Translations under genes and position numbers: made by a program
Notes under the pieces: model-generated
What the model saw: the letters and a program-made list of their open reading frames with translations, nothing else
Told to the model about the DNA's origin: nothing
Databases searched by the model: none
NCBI RefSeq assembly: GCF_947331465.1
Contig: NZ_CAMZOK010000003.1
Span: forward strand, 744,001-808,000
From: Shimia sp. Alg240-R146
Lineage (GTDB): Bacteria > Pseudomonadota > Alphaproteobacteria > Rhodobacterales > Rhodobacteraceae
Reading direction: 5' to 3'
DNA length: 64,000 nt
Shown here: piece after piece, positions 1 through 8,806 of the stretch
Layout of the letters: each line of letters starts with the position of its first letter
How positions within the stretch are numbered: the first letter of the stretch is position 1

Positions 1-658
1 TCAAAAGCCACAACGATGCAATGCGGTGCCCCATGAAACGACAGCGATACTTGGTCACGTTGTCGCCGCGATACAGCGCAGCATGCATCGCATCCAACGG
101 CGCCCGTGGGTCGTAAAACACATGCACGGCCTCGGCCGAGGCGACCATGTCCGGCCCATAGGCATAGCGGCTGTGGAAATCACGCTTCCACACCTTGCGA
201 TATCGCGTTTCCCAGCTTGCGATCTCGCGATCCAGCGTGGCCTGTGGCGAAATACAGATCACCGTCGCACCCGGTGCGGCGCTTGAAAACACCGATGCGG
301 CATAAGCCCCCATCGAAGCGCCGTAAAAAATCACTTTTTCAAAGCCTTCAAAGAACCCATCGTCGCGCAGCCGATCAAAGAAATCATGCACTGAATCGTC
401 GCGATACCATGTCCAGTCGTGCGCCATCAGGCCCAGCATCGACCAACCGCGTGACGTGACAAAATCATAGCCCCAGGGCATCCGATCATCGCCCCGCTCA
501 TAAACGTGATCCAGATTTTCAAACGTCACGATTAGCGTTTTTCCACGCTCAACAAACAGCGCAGTATGCTCATCGCCAAGAGCCTCATAGAACCCTTCGG
601 CCGCTCCGACTTTCTCAAGGTTGCGGCGCCATTCAAGTTGTGTTGGCTCTTTGGTCAC
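1..658 (-). CDS. Alpha/beta-hydrolase-like protein, partial (3' end outside window)
   Basis: This reading frame runs off the left edge. About 219 residues are visible, beginning with a GTG whose first base is the last base of the upstream sulfotransferase stop codon, so the two are translationally coupled. A GASMGAY motif near residue 119 looks like the nucleophile elbow of an alpha/beta hydrolase, followed by YGPDM and a late GHRIA segment that could carry the histidine. There is no signal peptide, so a cytoplasmic enzyme is likely. Proteins of this type occur next to sulfotransferase and glycosyltransferase genes in roseobacters, but I do not know the substrate. A role in decorating a surface glycan is inferred only from the neighbours. 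The C-terminus is missing, so the catalytic triad cannot be confirmed. Confidence 0.7.
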   Translation of the reverse strand, partial: MTKEPTQLEWRRNLEKVGAAEGFYEALGDEHTALFVERGKTLIVTFENLDHVYERGDDRMPWGYDFVTSRGWSMLGLMAHDWTWYRDDSVHDFFDRLRDDGFFEGFEKVIFYGASMGAYAASVFSSAAPGATVICISPQATLDREIASWETRYRKVWKRDFHSRYAYGPDMVASAEAVHVFYDPRAPLDAMHAALYRGDNVTKYRCRFMGHRIASLWLL

Positions 659-1419
659 TACGCAGCCCGCGCGAGCCGTAGGCGCACGTCCTCATACATA
701 TCGAAATCCTCGCCAAAGGCGGTTTCAATGTTGCGTCGATCGGCTGGCGTCATCGCCTCGATCATCTCGGCACTTGCCGATTTGTGACCAAGCGAGCGGC
801 GCGTGTCCTGAACAACCGGTCGATCCGCGTCAAACAACGTTTTTACCACGAGATTGAGCGCCCCATTTAGATCCGCCATATCGCCTACAAAATCGTAATT
901 GATGAAGTCGTAGGACACTTCTTTCCGCTGGCTCCGCCAATGGCGGTCAATGTCGCGTGCGGCCTCGTCTTGGGCCATGATATCTAGAAATTCAGACAGC
1001 GTGATATCATCATCAATTGGCCGATTGAGATGGCGCATCAGTTTAGCCTTCTGCTTCTCGCCTTTGACGATTTTGTCTGAGAATGACGACACCGTCCGGG
1101 CCACCGGTTCCCGCACCACAGTGAACTTAAAGACCTGCCGATCCGCCAATGCCTCCATCACCCGCGCCATCGTCAACCCGCGCGGGCCCGTCAACAAAAG
1201 TGACTGAGGCGGGGTGTGCACGCTTGTCATATCGATGGTTTCATCGCCATCGCCACGCACCTTGATCAGATTGTCCATCAACGTGGCCAATACTGTCGTG
1301 CAAGCGGCCTTGTGGTTTTTCATATAAAGGAACGGCTTGCCAAAAACCGGCACATTCACCAGTTGCAAAAAATGCTTGGTGTGCAAGTAGTTGTCCAGAA
1401 TGCGAGGGTGGTGATCCAT
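658..1419 (-). CDS. Sulfotransferase family protein
   Basis: The 253-residue protein has the two signatures of PAPS-dependent sulfotransferases. Near residue 34 is a 5'-phosphosulfate loop (KNHKAACTT), and near residue 100 is the 3'-phosphate motif (REPVARTVSSF). The family transfers sulfate from PAPS to hydroxyl groups of carbohydrates or lipids. The order of motifs and the length fit the sulfotransferase family 2 / heparan-sulfotransferase-like group. A good ribosome site (AGAGGGG) lies 8 bases before the ATG. The start is only 3 bases after the stop of the upstream glycosyltransferase and the end overlaps the next gene, so the genes form one operon. Sulfation of a surface glycan made by the adjacent transferases is the likely role. 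The acceptor is unknown. Confidence 0.8.
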   Translation of the reverse strand: MDHHPRILDNYLHTKHFLQLVNVPVFGKPFLYMKNHKAACTTVLATLMDNLIKVRGDGDETIDMTSVHTPPQSLLLTGPRGLTMARVMEALADRQVFKFTVVREPVARTVSSFSDKIVKGEKQKAKLMRHLNRPIDDDITLSEFLDIMAQDEAARDIDRHWRSQRKEVSYDFINYDFVGDMADLNGALNLVVKTLFDADRPVVQDTRRSLGHKSASAEMIEAMTPADRRNIETAFGEDFDMYEDVRLRLARAA

Positions 1420-1422
1420 CGC

Positions 1423-2430
1423 TTACCCCTCTTGAAACAGACTTGGCGCTGCCTGGATCAATTTCGCACGGCAGTCCTTGATAAACTGCTTATCCACAAG
1501 AAAATCGCGCGAAATCTTTTCCACCGAGGCCTCACCCTTGAGCGATTCAATGGCGATCTTGGCACGAAATTCCGGATCATTGACCGGCGCCTGCTGCATG
1601 ATTTTCTTGGCGGGGATCGGTGCAGCATCCGGATCAATACCGTGCTTCTTCATCACCTCGTCCATGAACGAGCCACGACGCGGACGGTTGTTTTCTGCTT
1701 CTTGCAATCGTGGCTTCATACGGCGCGCCCAGAAATGTACTGCCTTGGTGTCCTCGTTCAGCCAGTCTTTTTCGATGTCAAACTTGCTCTGGAACATCTT
1801 GTTCCGGTCTTTGAATGAAACAGGATAGAAAGCCTCAACCGGTTCGGCGTATTTGATCTCTCCGCTCTGCTGAAGGAACCACGTCACCGCCGCCGGTCCG
1901 GTAAAGCCCCAATTCTGCGCGGTCATATGCACCGGCTTGCCTGCGTCTTTCTCGGCCTGCAATTCCTTCTGCTGCCACGGCTTCAACCACGGACCAATCG
2001 CATATTCATCTTCAAAGAATTCCAGCATGTCCTTGAGCGCACGCGAGGACTTGGGCAGACCCAGCACTGCGTTGCACACCAAGCCCTCTTTTTCCCAGCC
2101 GAACACGGTCTTGCGCGTGAATTTGAACGATCGATAACAATAAATATCGGCATCCACCCAAATTTTGTCCGTCTTTGCCAGCATGTTGAGCCGCCACAAA
2201 TCGGCGTGGATAGCGGGGCTTCCTGTGCGCACATGCCGGTGCATCGGCTCACCCGGGAAAATCTCGGCGGCATCCGCTGCGTGAACGCCCTCAGGAATGT
2301 TGGGAATTTCCTCATAGCTATAGAGCGTCGTGTGATGTCCCATATCCGCGAAAGATTTCAGACACAGCTGTTCCAGCCACGACAAACGCCCACCAATCCA
2401 AAGCGATGCAATTTCAGGAAGCCCGGCCAT
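1423..2430 (-). CDS. DXD-containing glycosyltransferase (GT32-like)
   Basis: A 335-residue glycosyltransferase of the sugar-binding DXD (Gly_transf_sug / GT32-like) type. It opens with the typical segment on the sugar-nucleotide fold (SLWIGGRLSWLEQLCLKSF) and carries HADLWRLNML followed by the metal-binding DADIY, near residues 118-136. The frame is open to an ATG at 2484. I prefer the ATG at 2430 because it is preceded by AAGGTGG at normal distance and starts directly at the conserved domain, whereas the upstream ATG has a weak ribosome site. No signal peptide or membrane span is seen, so it should act on the cytoplasmic face. Donor and acceptor sugars cannot be read from the sequence. It sits first in a short operon with the sulfotransferase. 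Confidence 0.8.
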   Translation of the reverse strand: MAGLPEIASLWIGGRLSWLEQLCLKSFADMGHHTTLYSYEEIPNIPEGVHAADAAEIFPGEPMHRHVRTGSPAIHADLWRLNMLAKTDKIWVDADIYCYRSFKFTRKTVFGWEKEGLVCNAVLGLPKSSRALKDMLEFFEDEYAIGPWLKPWQQKELQAEKDAGKPVHMTAQNWGFTGPAAVTWFLQQSGEIKYAEPVEAFYPVSFKDRNKMFQSKFDIEKDWLNEDTKAVHFWARRMKPRLQEAENNRPRRGSFMDEVMKKHGIDPDAAPIPAKKIMQQAPVNDPEFRAKIAIESLKGEASVEKISRDFLVDKQFIKDCRAKLIQAAPSLFQEG

Positions 2431-2514
2431 CTCGCCCACCTTTTGTTCTTTATTTGAGAACAGTTTAGCCCGAACTTCGGGCATTGTCTCTGAATTTCAA
2501 ACCGTGACACACCC

Positions 2515-4773
2515 TTAGTGTGCCGTCTCCTGTTTCTCCACCGTAAAGAAGAAATCTTCTGGCAGATCGTCCCGTTCTACGACCCAATCCGGAATCACCT
2601 CCGGACCGGCAAGGAACACGTTGGCCCCAAAATGCGGATGCATCTGGGCGAGGCGTTCCTGACGGGCGCTCGTCAGGTCTTCATAGAACTGCGCATAGTT
2701 TGAGGTTTGCTTAAGAGCGTCGATTTTTGCCCGATGCCGGTCGACAGAAAAGGCATGCGCCTCGGCAATTTCCGGATCCGACAACAGGTGATCCATTTCG
2801 CCTTGCATCGCGGGGATCATACGCTGGATCGAGGTGTCCTCATCCACGTTGTTGTTCATCCGAAACCAGTAGGCCATACCTTGATCCCGATCGACGTGGT
2901 TCACCCGCCCGCGATCGCGTTTCACCAAGAAGCTTTCGGCTGAGCGCACGGCGTAATGGTTGAGCTGCACGAGGTCATAGCCAATCGTCGAGGAGGTAGA
3001 CCGCCAGGCATTGCGGTACATATCGCGCGGCAGCGGCTCACCGGACCCGTTCACCCAATTGATGTGCGACCATAGCTGCGGGTTAAGCCCTTTTGGCCGG
3101 TGCACACCCAACTTTTTGAACAAGCCGATGTTGCGATATAGCGTCTTAAATCCCCAAGCCTGATGCGGCTTTCGAGTCTGCTCAAGCGCGCAGCGTGTGA
3201 ACTGCGCCACCAACGGCTCATCGGCATATTCATGCACGTCGGAATTGCCAAAAAGCCGCCATGTGCAGGAAATCAGGTTGGCATCCGGAACCGTCTCGAA
3301 CAGCGCCTTGAGCGTCCCGTCGCCGATTTTGACGTTGATGAACTCATCCACGTCCATGGAGATCACCCAATCCGCATCCTTGAGGATAGGTTCTTTCTCT
3401 CCAGCTTGTAGCGCAGCGTGCTGGGGTTTGAGTCCCGTGCCTTTGAACGGATTGTCGCGGTGCTGCACAATTCCTTTTTCTTGCAACAAATCCAGAAACG
3501 TATCTGTGCCATCGTTGCAGTCGTTGGTGTAAACGATGAACCGTTTCACCCCAATCGCACGGTGATAGGCAAGCCATTCCAGAATAAACGGGCCTTCGTT
3601 TTTCATGCAGGTTATGATCGCGACTTCATTGTTTTTGAGGTTCACTTCGGGCGCGTCAAGCTCGGGCATGCGCAGCGGCTTGTGATCAAACAGTTTGCGC
3701 GCCATTTTCCGCAGCTCGTCATCTTCGATCAGCGACGTTTTTGGCACAATTTTCGAAACTGTATCCGCCGGATGGCGCAATCCCATGAAGCGGTAGAACT
3801 TGACCCATTCGTCTTTTGCCGGGCGGGTGCCAACAACGCGGATCAGGCGCCAAACAGCATCAGGCTTGGCCTTGGCCGGAGCCACACACCAGCGCCGACG
3901 CGCCTGAGTGGCATCAAACTGAACACAGATATGATCGCCAAAGCTGACTTCATCGTCATTACGGACGCGCCAAGGGTAGCAGTGCATTCCCACAAGGTTG
4001 ATCGACCCGGTAGACGACTTTTCTGCCTTGTCAAAAACAGTTTTGCCTTTGACGCCTTCGCCTTTGTCCTGACTCAGCACATCGGAAATATCCAAAAGTG
4101 CAACAGCCCGCGCCTTGGCAAGAAACCAGTACCGCATCATTTCAAAGAGCTGGAGCTCTCCGAGCGGAGACGTCCAAGGCTCCGGTTCAGGGATATCCAT
4201 TCTGTCCTTACCGGGGGCGTCAGGCGCATTAAACGGGTGCTGCTCCGGTGGCAGATCAACTTGCCCAAGCGGCACATCTGCCCGCAAGACCACGACAGTC
4301 TTCAGACCGTTTATCTTGGAAATTCCGGCTTCTACCGCCTCAAGAAATGCCTCATCCTCTCCCGGCTTGGCCCGATCGATGATCAGCGCAGCCTGCAAAT
4401 TTTGGCTCTTGGCGTGCACTTCCAGCCACATCAGCGTGCTCTCTGCGCTTTCGCCATTTCGGACGGCCAAAAAGCAGTTCAACCCCTCAAAAAGCGCCAA
4501 CTCGGGCGCCATGGTTGGCAGCGCATAGTTTTGCCCATCCACCGTCAGCGCCGGTGCCTCTTCGACTTTCTCCAAATGCGCAATCGCGCCATTGCCAACG
4601 CTGCGCATCACCTTGAGTTTGCTTCCACTGGACTGAGAAAACCGGTCGGTCTCGACACCGGTTTTGAAGAAAGCCATCGCCTGATCTTCTGCTGTCTGCA
4701 GACATCCAAGCAAAACCGCCTCGCCGGCCTCAAAATGCGAAATCTGGCGTCGGAAAAACGCGGGCTTGCTCAT
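2515..4773 (-). CDS. Two-domain glycosyltransferase (DUF23/GT92-like C-terminal half)
   Basis: The 752-residue protein has a C-terminal glycosyltransferase domain of the Glyco_tranf_2_4 (DUF23/GT92-like) type. It starts near residue 388 with IITCMKNEGPFILEWLAYHR, followed by YTNDCNDGT and the metal-binding MDVDEFINV near residue 480. The first 380 residues form an extra domain that I do not recognise; a DISDVLS segment and an RRRW-containing stretch are visible. That domain makes the protein twice the length of its downstream neighbour. No signal peptide or membrane span is evident. It is 30 bases downstream of another gene of the same family, so a gene duplication with domain gain is plausible. 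The role is inferred as surface-glycan assembly; the sugar is unknown. Confidence 0.75.
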   Translation of the reverse strand: MSKPAFFRRQISHFEAGEAVLLGCLQTAEDQAMAFFKTGVETDRFSQSSGSKLKVMRSVGNGAIAHLEKVEEAPALTVDGQNYALPTMAPELALFEGLNCFLAVRNGESAESTLMWLEVHAKSQNLQAALIIDRAKPGEDEAFLEAVEAGISKINGLKTVVVLRADVPLGQVDLPPEQHPFNAPDAPGKDRMDIPEPEPWTSPLGELQLFEMMRYWFLAKARAVALLDISDVLSQDKGEGVKGKTVFDKAEKSSTGSINLVGMHCYPWRVRNDDEVSFGDHICVQFDATQARRRWCVAPAKAKPDAVWRLIRVVGTRPAKDEWVKFYRFMGLRHPADTVSKIVPKTSLIEDDELRKMARKLFDHKPLRMPELDAPEVNLKNNEVAIITCMKNEGPFILEWLAYHRAIGVKRFIVYTNDCNDGTDTFLDLLQEKGIVQHRDNPFKGTGLKPQHAALQAGEKEPILKDADWVISMDVDEFINVKIGDGTLKALFETVPDANLISCTWRLFGNSDVHEYADEPLVAQFTRCALEQTRKPHQAWGFKTLYRNIGLFKKLGVHRPKGLNPQLWSHINWVNGSGEPLPRDMYRNAWRSTSSTIGYDLVQLNHYAVRSAESFLVKRDRGRVNHVDRDQGMAYWFRMNNNVDEDTSIQRMIPAMQGEMDHLLSDPEIAEAHAFSVDRHRAKIDALKQTSNYAQFYEDLTSARQERLAQMHPHFGANVFLAGPEVIPDWVVERDDLPEDFFFTVEKQETAH

Positions 4774-4803
4774 ACTCTCAACCTGCTCAGCCCCTTACGG
4801 GCC

Positions 4804-5853
4804 CTATGAATTATTGTTGTTAGCGTTTTGATACCATTGAACCAGCATTTTCTGCAATTGCGGCGATGGCACTTGGCTGCTGCCCGCAACTAGGATCTGA
4901 GACATCAGTTCTTGTGTGTCAGGCTGTGCAATCAGCGCATCAAACCGCGCCCGATGCCACATCAACGCTTGGACATGGAGCTTCTCGACATCCGGCAAAA
5001 GCATCAGTTCGGCCATGACCGCCTCTGTCTCAGGGCGTATCCGCGTAATACTGGTCTCCTCGACCGTGTTGAAGTTGCGTTCCACCCAATAGGCCAGATC
5101 AACCTTCTTCGTGGCCCGATTGGGCAGGCCTCGGTCCCGTTTGACAACAAATGCCGCGGCGGAGCGCACGGCGTAGTGATTGAGCTCCACCAGATCCCGC
5201 GCCACACCCAGTTGCCACAACGACAAACGTTGCGGGTGATCCGCCAAAAACGGACGCATCGGTGCGCCCGAGCCGTTGTAGATTTTCGGCGCATCCGCTT
5301 TGTCGCGCGGCTTTTGTTTAGGGCGGTGCACCCCAAACTGGTTAAACGGCCCTTTGGCGCGAAACAGCGTTTTGAACAGGCTGGCGGCAATGGGGTATTG
5401 CGCCTCGGGTGGAATTGCGCGGGTAAATTGTTCTGTGACCGGAAGCGCATCAATCCCGGTCACTTCATTGCTGCCAAACAATCGCCACGGCAGAACGATC
5501 GCATCTGCATCAGGCATTGCGGCAATCAGATCGGGAATCGTGTGGCCGTCTGCGTGGATGTTAATGAATTCATCCACATCGCTGACCAACACCCAATCCG
5601 CTGCCTTTCGGATGGGGTGTTTCCAAGCGGCTCGCAAAGCCTGCCATTGGATTGATTTTCCGGGTTCAGGGATGTGCGGCACATGCGTGACCACACCCGC
5701 CGCATCCAACGCCTGAAGCATTTCATGCGTGCCATCGTCGCAATCGTTGGAATAGATCAGAAAATCCGTGACACCCGCCGCCTTGTGATGCGCGATCCAC
5801 TCCAGCAGGTAAGGTCCTTCGTTGCGAACCGATGTAACGCTGAGAATGCGCAA
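4804..5853 (-). CDS. DUF23/GT92-like glycosyltransferase
   Basis: A glycosyltransferase of about 349 residues with the single-domain form of the family seen in the gene downstream. The motifs are SVTSVRNEGPYLLEWIAHHK at the N-terminus, YSNDCDDGT, and the metal-binding SDVDEFINI near residue 100. The frame has no ATG near the conserved start. I chose the TTG at 5853 because AAGGGG lies about 8 bases upstream and the protein then begins at LRILSVTS, which is the usual beginning of the family. A TTG at 5898 would add 15 residues. It is the first gene of the leftward group, and its promoter should lie in the long stretch after 5853. Acceptor and donor are unknown. Confidence 0.75.
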   Translation of the reverse strand: MRILSVTSVRNEGPYLLEWIAHHKAAGVTDFLIYSNDCDDGTHEMLQALDAAGVVTHVPHIPEPGKSIQWQALRAAWKHPIRKAADWVLVSDVDEFINIHADGHTIPDLIAAMPDADAIVLPWRLFGSNEVTGIDALPVTEQFTRAIPPEAQYPIAASLFKTLFRAKGPFNQFGVHRPKQKPRDKADAPKIYNGSGAPMRPFLADHPQRLSLWQLGVARDLVELNHYAVRSAAAFVVKRDRGLPNRATKKVDLAYWVERNFNTVEETSITRIRPETEAVMAELMLLPDVEKLHVQALMWHRARFDALIAQPDTQELMSQILVAGSSQVPSPQLQKMLVQWYQNANNNNS

Positions 5854-6577
5854 GTGCCCTGCCCCTTGAGGTGTTTTGCCTGTCCTAACACAGAGCAACC
5901 GCTCGCGTCACCCTTGCTTGAGGCCACTAAGCCGCATCCCCGTCTGTTGTCAAAGTGTCGAATATTCGACAGGACGGGTCGCTATCGGACCAGATCACAT
6001 CGCACCTGCTCGCCTTACACTTGGTCATGGTTCGACCAAAAGAATGCAACATCCGCTTCGGTTCGGCACCCCGGTTCCGAACCGGTGCGCGTGCGCTGCC
6101 GCCCGACTGCAATGCACCAACCAAAGCTGACTTAGCATTGTTGCAAACCGTCTGTGCCGAGGCCAAAAATGAAGAAATTACCAATGCACCCTTGACGAAT
6201 CCGCTTAACCACACGGAAACTTTACATATTGCGTCGTCCGGTAGGACCGTGAATGGTTATAGTGTGAAGGAGGACCGGACGCAGCCGGAGGTGGCCACCG
6301 CAAGCCATGTGCAAGCATGCAAGCGTGGACAACTGGTCCGGTGGGAGGAAAAGTTCATGCGCATAGCGCGAGACTACAGCGATGCGCGGAATGCGATCCG
6401 GCCTGTTGTCTCCTTCCAAATGCTCCAGAATACAATCGTGTCCTTTGGCCCCAAAGTCGGGCACCGAAAGATGCTATCACAGGAACAACAAACCGGCAGG
6501 TGACCACTGCCTGCCACAACAAATTGCAGCAACGACTGCACTCCGGGGACACCCGAATATCAACAGAGAGGAAGCAA
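5854..6577. other. Long intergenic stretch without a supported gene
   Basis: About 0.7 kb separate the leftward glycosyltransferases from the rightward binding-protein gene. Several open frames cross it, including an in-frame upstream extension of the binding protein, but none has a ribosome site plus protein-like composition. It holds an inverted repeat at 6021-6039 and a second stem at 6059-6084 (CGGTTCGG / CCGAACCG with a 10-base loop). It probably contains the two divergent promoters and a leader region, but I could not identify -35/-10 boxes with confidence. Confidence 0.5.
6021..6039. promoter_or_regulatory. Operator-like inverted repeat TTGGTC-N7-GACCAA
   Basis: A perfect 6-base inverted repeat with a 7-base spacer lies between two divergent transcription units. 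Its outline resembles operators of GntR-type regulators (TGGTN...ACCA), but no regulator gene is adjacent and no promoter boxes could be assigned. The functional call is inference. Confidence 0.25.
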
Positions 6578-8239
6578 ATGACTTTTAAGACACGTACCGG
6601 CAAGCCGATGCCCAAGGTGATCGTCGACCAAGCCCACAAAGTGGGCGAGGACGAGGTGAACCGTCGCGAGTTTCTCGCGCTTGCAAGCGCCTTTGGCGCA
6701 ACCGCAGCCACAGCCTACGGCATGCTCGGCATGGCAGCTCCTGCCTATGCAGACGGCCACGCCAAAGCCGGCGGCACCGTGCGCATCCAAATGGAAGTGC
6801 GCGCTCTCAAAGATCCGCGCACCTATGACTGGTCGCAGATCGCCAACTTCTCGCGCGGCTGGCTGGAATATCTGGTCGACTATGGCCGTGACGGCACATT
6901 CGGACCTAACCTGCTTGATAGCTGGGAAATTTCCGAAGACGCCAAGACCTATACCTTGAACGTTCGCAAGGGAGTGAAGTGGAACAACGGCGATGACTTC
7001 ACTGCAGACGACGTGGCACGCAACATCGCCGGTTGGTGTGAAAAAGAAGTCGAAGGCAACTCGATGGCGGGCCGCTTCGCGACTCTTATCGACGAAGCCA
7101 CCGGTAAGGCGGTCGATGGCAGCATCGAAGTTGTGGACTCCCACACTGTCAAACTGAACCTGCCCAAGCCCGACATCTCGTTGATCCCAGGCATGGCGGA
7201 TTATCCAGCGGCCATCGTACACAGCTCACACAACCCGGACGACATGCTGTCCAACCCTGTCGGCACAGGCCCTTACCTTCCTGATGGATTGGAAGTCGGC
7301 GTCAAGGCCGCACTTGTGCGCAACGAAAACCACACATGGTGGGGTGCTGAGAGCGGCGCTTGGATGGATCGTATCGAATACATCGATTACGGCACCGATC
7401 CGGCGGCATGGGTTGCAGCGGCTGAATCCGAAGAAGTCGACATGCTTTATTCGGTAGATGGTGAGTTCATCGACCTCGTGTCCTCGCTTGATGGCTGGGT
7501 TGAAAACGAGATCGTTACGGCTGCGACCATCGTGATCCGTCCGAACCAGCTGGCCGAAATTGACGGCAAGACGCCTTATGCTGACATCCGGGTCCGCAAA
7601 GCGATTGCCATGGCTGTCGACAACAGCGTTCTGCTTGAACTGGGCTATGACGGCCGCGGTCAGGTTGCGGAAAACCACCACGTTGGTCCGATGCACCCTG
7701 AGTATGCGGAACTGCCCGCGATGAAGCACGATCCGGCTGGCGCTAAGGCGCTTCTGGACGAAGCTGGCATGGGCGACTTCGAGATGGAAATCCTCTCGAT
7801 CGACGACGCGTGGCGTAAGAACACCACCGACGCCGTGGCCGCACAGCTGCGCGACGCTGGCTTCAACATCAAGCGGACCATCCTGCCAGGCTCCACCTTC
7901 TGGAACGACTGGGCAAAATACCCGTTCAGCTCGACCAACTGGAACCACCGTCCGCTCGGCGTGCAAATCTGGGCGCTCGCATATCGCACCGGTGAAGCGT
8001 GGAACGAGTTCGGCTATTCCAACCCGGACTTTGACGCCAACCTCGAAGAAGCGCTGGCAACAGCCGATATCGAGAAGCGCCGCGCGCTGATGGCCAAAGG
8101 TCAGGCGATGTTGCAGGAAGACGCTGTGACGATCCAGCCGTATTGGCGGTCGCTCTACAACCACACCGTTGACGGCCTTGAAGGTGGTGCACACCACATC
8201 TCCTTCGAGATCCACCCAGCCAAGCTGCACTGGACCTAA
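6578..8239 (+). CDS. ABC transporter substrate-binding protein, family 5 (peptide/oligopeptide type), Tat-exported
   Basis: The 553-residue protein is a family 5 extracellular solute-binding protein, the class that binds peptides, nickel or related solutes for ABC importers. A twin-arginine signal is visible (NRREFLALASAFG, then a hydrophobic stretch ending near AAPAYA at about residue 55), so it is folded before export to the periplasm. The family signature near residue 120 (WEISEDAKTYTLNVRKGVKW) is intact. The ATG at 6578 has AGAGGAAG upstream; the open frame extends further 5' but without a ribosome site. No permease or ATPase gene is adjacent, and a strong terminator follows, so it is an orphan binding protein. 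The ligand is unknown. Confidence 0.85.
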   Translation: MTFKTRTGKPMPKVIVDQAHKVGEDEVNRREFLALASAFGATAATAYGMLGMAAPAYADGHAKAGGTVRIQMEVRALKDPRTYDWSQIANFSRGWLEYLVDYGRDGTFGPNLLDSWEISEDAKTYTLNVRKGVKWNNGDDFTADDVARNIAGWCEKEVEGNSMAGRFATLIDEATGKAVDGSIEVVDSHTVKLNLPKPDISLIPGMADYPAAIVHSSHNPDDMLSNPVGTGPYLPDGLEVGVKAALVRNENHTWWGAESGAWMDRIEYIDYGTDPAAWVAAAESEEVDMLYSVDGEFIDLVSSLDGWVENEIVTAATIVIRPNQLAEIDGKTPYADIRVRKAIAMAVDNSVLLELGYDGRGQVAENHHVGPMHPEYAELPAMKHDPAGAKALLDEAGMGDFEMEILSIDDAWRKNTTDAVAAQLRDAGFNIKRTILPGSTFWNDWAKYPFSSTNWNHRPLGVQIWALAYRTGEAWNEFGYSNPDFDANLEEALATADIEKRRALMAKGQAMLQEDAVTIQPYWRSLYNHTVDGLEGGAHHISFEIHPAKLHWT

Positions 8240-8260
8240 TCCAGTCGCAGCGATTTTTGC

Positions 8261-8287
8261 GGGCCGCCCTTCAAGGGCGGCCCGTTT
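8261..8287 (+). terminator. Rho-independent terminator after the family 5 binding protein
   Basis: A GC-rich stem (GGGCCGCCC / GGGCGGCCC, extended by TT/AA) with a small loop is followed by TTTT. It lies 21 bases after the stop codon and isolates the binding protein from the next gene. Confidence 0.85.
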
Positions 8288-8302
8288 TCATGAAGGGGTT
8301 GT

Positions 8303-8788
8303 ATGATGGATATGCTGCTGGTTGCGCAGACGGTTTCTCTTTTGTTGCCAACACTTTGGCTTACAACAGGTGTACGCGATAACATACTTCATCCGTCCGT
8401 GAATGAGGTCTTTACCGCGCAGGTTCTAACCATGGAGCGGATGGAAGAAGACTATCCGGACGAATATGCCCGCGTGGCGCATCGCGCGATCAAAAACCGC
8501 GTTTGGCAGACGGGCCTGTTTCGCTTGATCGTCGCCGCCGAAGTGATGACCGTTGCGGTGATGTGGGTTGGCGCTGTGTTGTTGGCGCTGGCCGCGATTG
8601 GGTACACGCTTCCCTCGATGGCCCGCGACGTGGCTTTGATCGGGGCCCTGATGTTCACCGGCGTTTGGTCGATGTTCACCATCGTCGGCAATCACTTCAA
8701 CTATTGGTTTTGCCATGAAGGCGCCCAGAACACGCATTTTCAGCTACTGCTCTGGGGCCTTGGAAACATGATTTTGCTGAACCTTTAG
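8303..8788 (+). CDS. Small integral membrane protein, DUF2165-like
   Basis: A 161-residue membrane protein with four predicted hydrophobic spans: near residues 3-22, 68-100, 105-127 and 145-160. The segment after the third span (IVGNHFNYWFCHEGAQNTHF) resembles the conserved tail of DUF2165 predicted inner-membrane proteins. The function of that family is not known to me. Two ATGs lie in tandem at 8303 and 8306, preceded by GAAGGGG; either may be used. It stands alone between a terminator and the convergent znuA gene, so context gives little help. Confidence 0.6.
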   Translation: MMDMLLVAQTVSLLLPTLWLTTGVRDNILHPSVNEVFTAQVLTMERMEEDYPDEYARVAHRAIKNRVWQTGLFRLIVAAEVMTVAVMWVGAVLLALAAIGYTLPSMARDVALIGALMFTGVWSMFTIVGNHFNYWFCHEGAQNTHFQLLLWGLGNMILLNL

Positions 8789-8806
8789 ATGTACAGCAAA
8801 ACGCCA

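Noticed and set aside
3418-4809. A 463-residue plus-strand frame opposite a glycosyltransferase
   Set aside because: Composition rich in Arg, His and Gln without domains; antisense shadow of the 752-residue enzyme.
5955-6503. Open frames of up to 182 residues in the long gap before the binding protein
   Set aside because: No ribosome site, no domain, and conflicting frames on both strands; more likely leader or regulatory DNA.
6317-6577. A longer N-terminus for the family 5 binding protein
   Set aside because: It would bury the twin-arginine signal 87 residues inside the protein; the ATG at 6578 has a good ribosome site.
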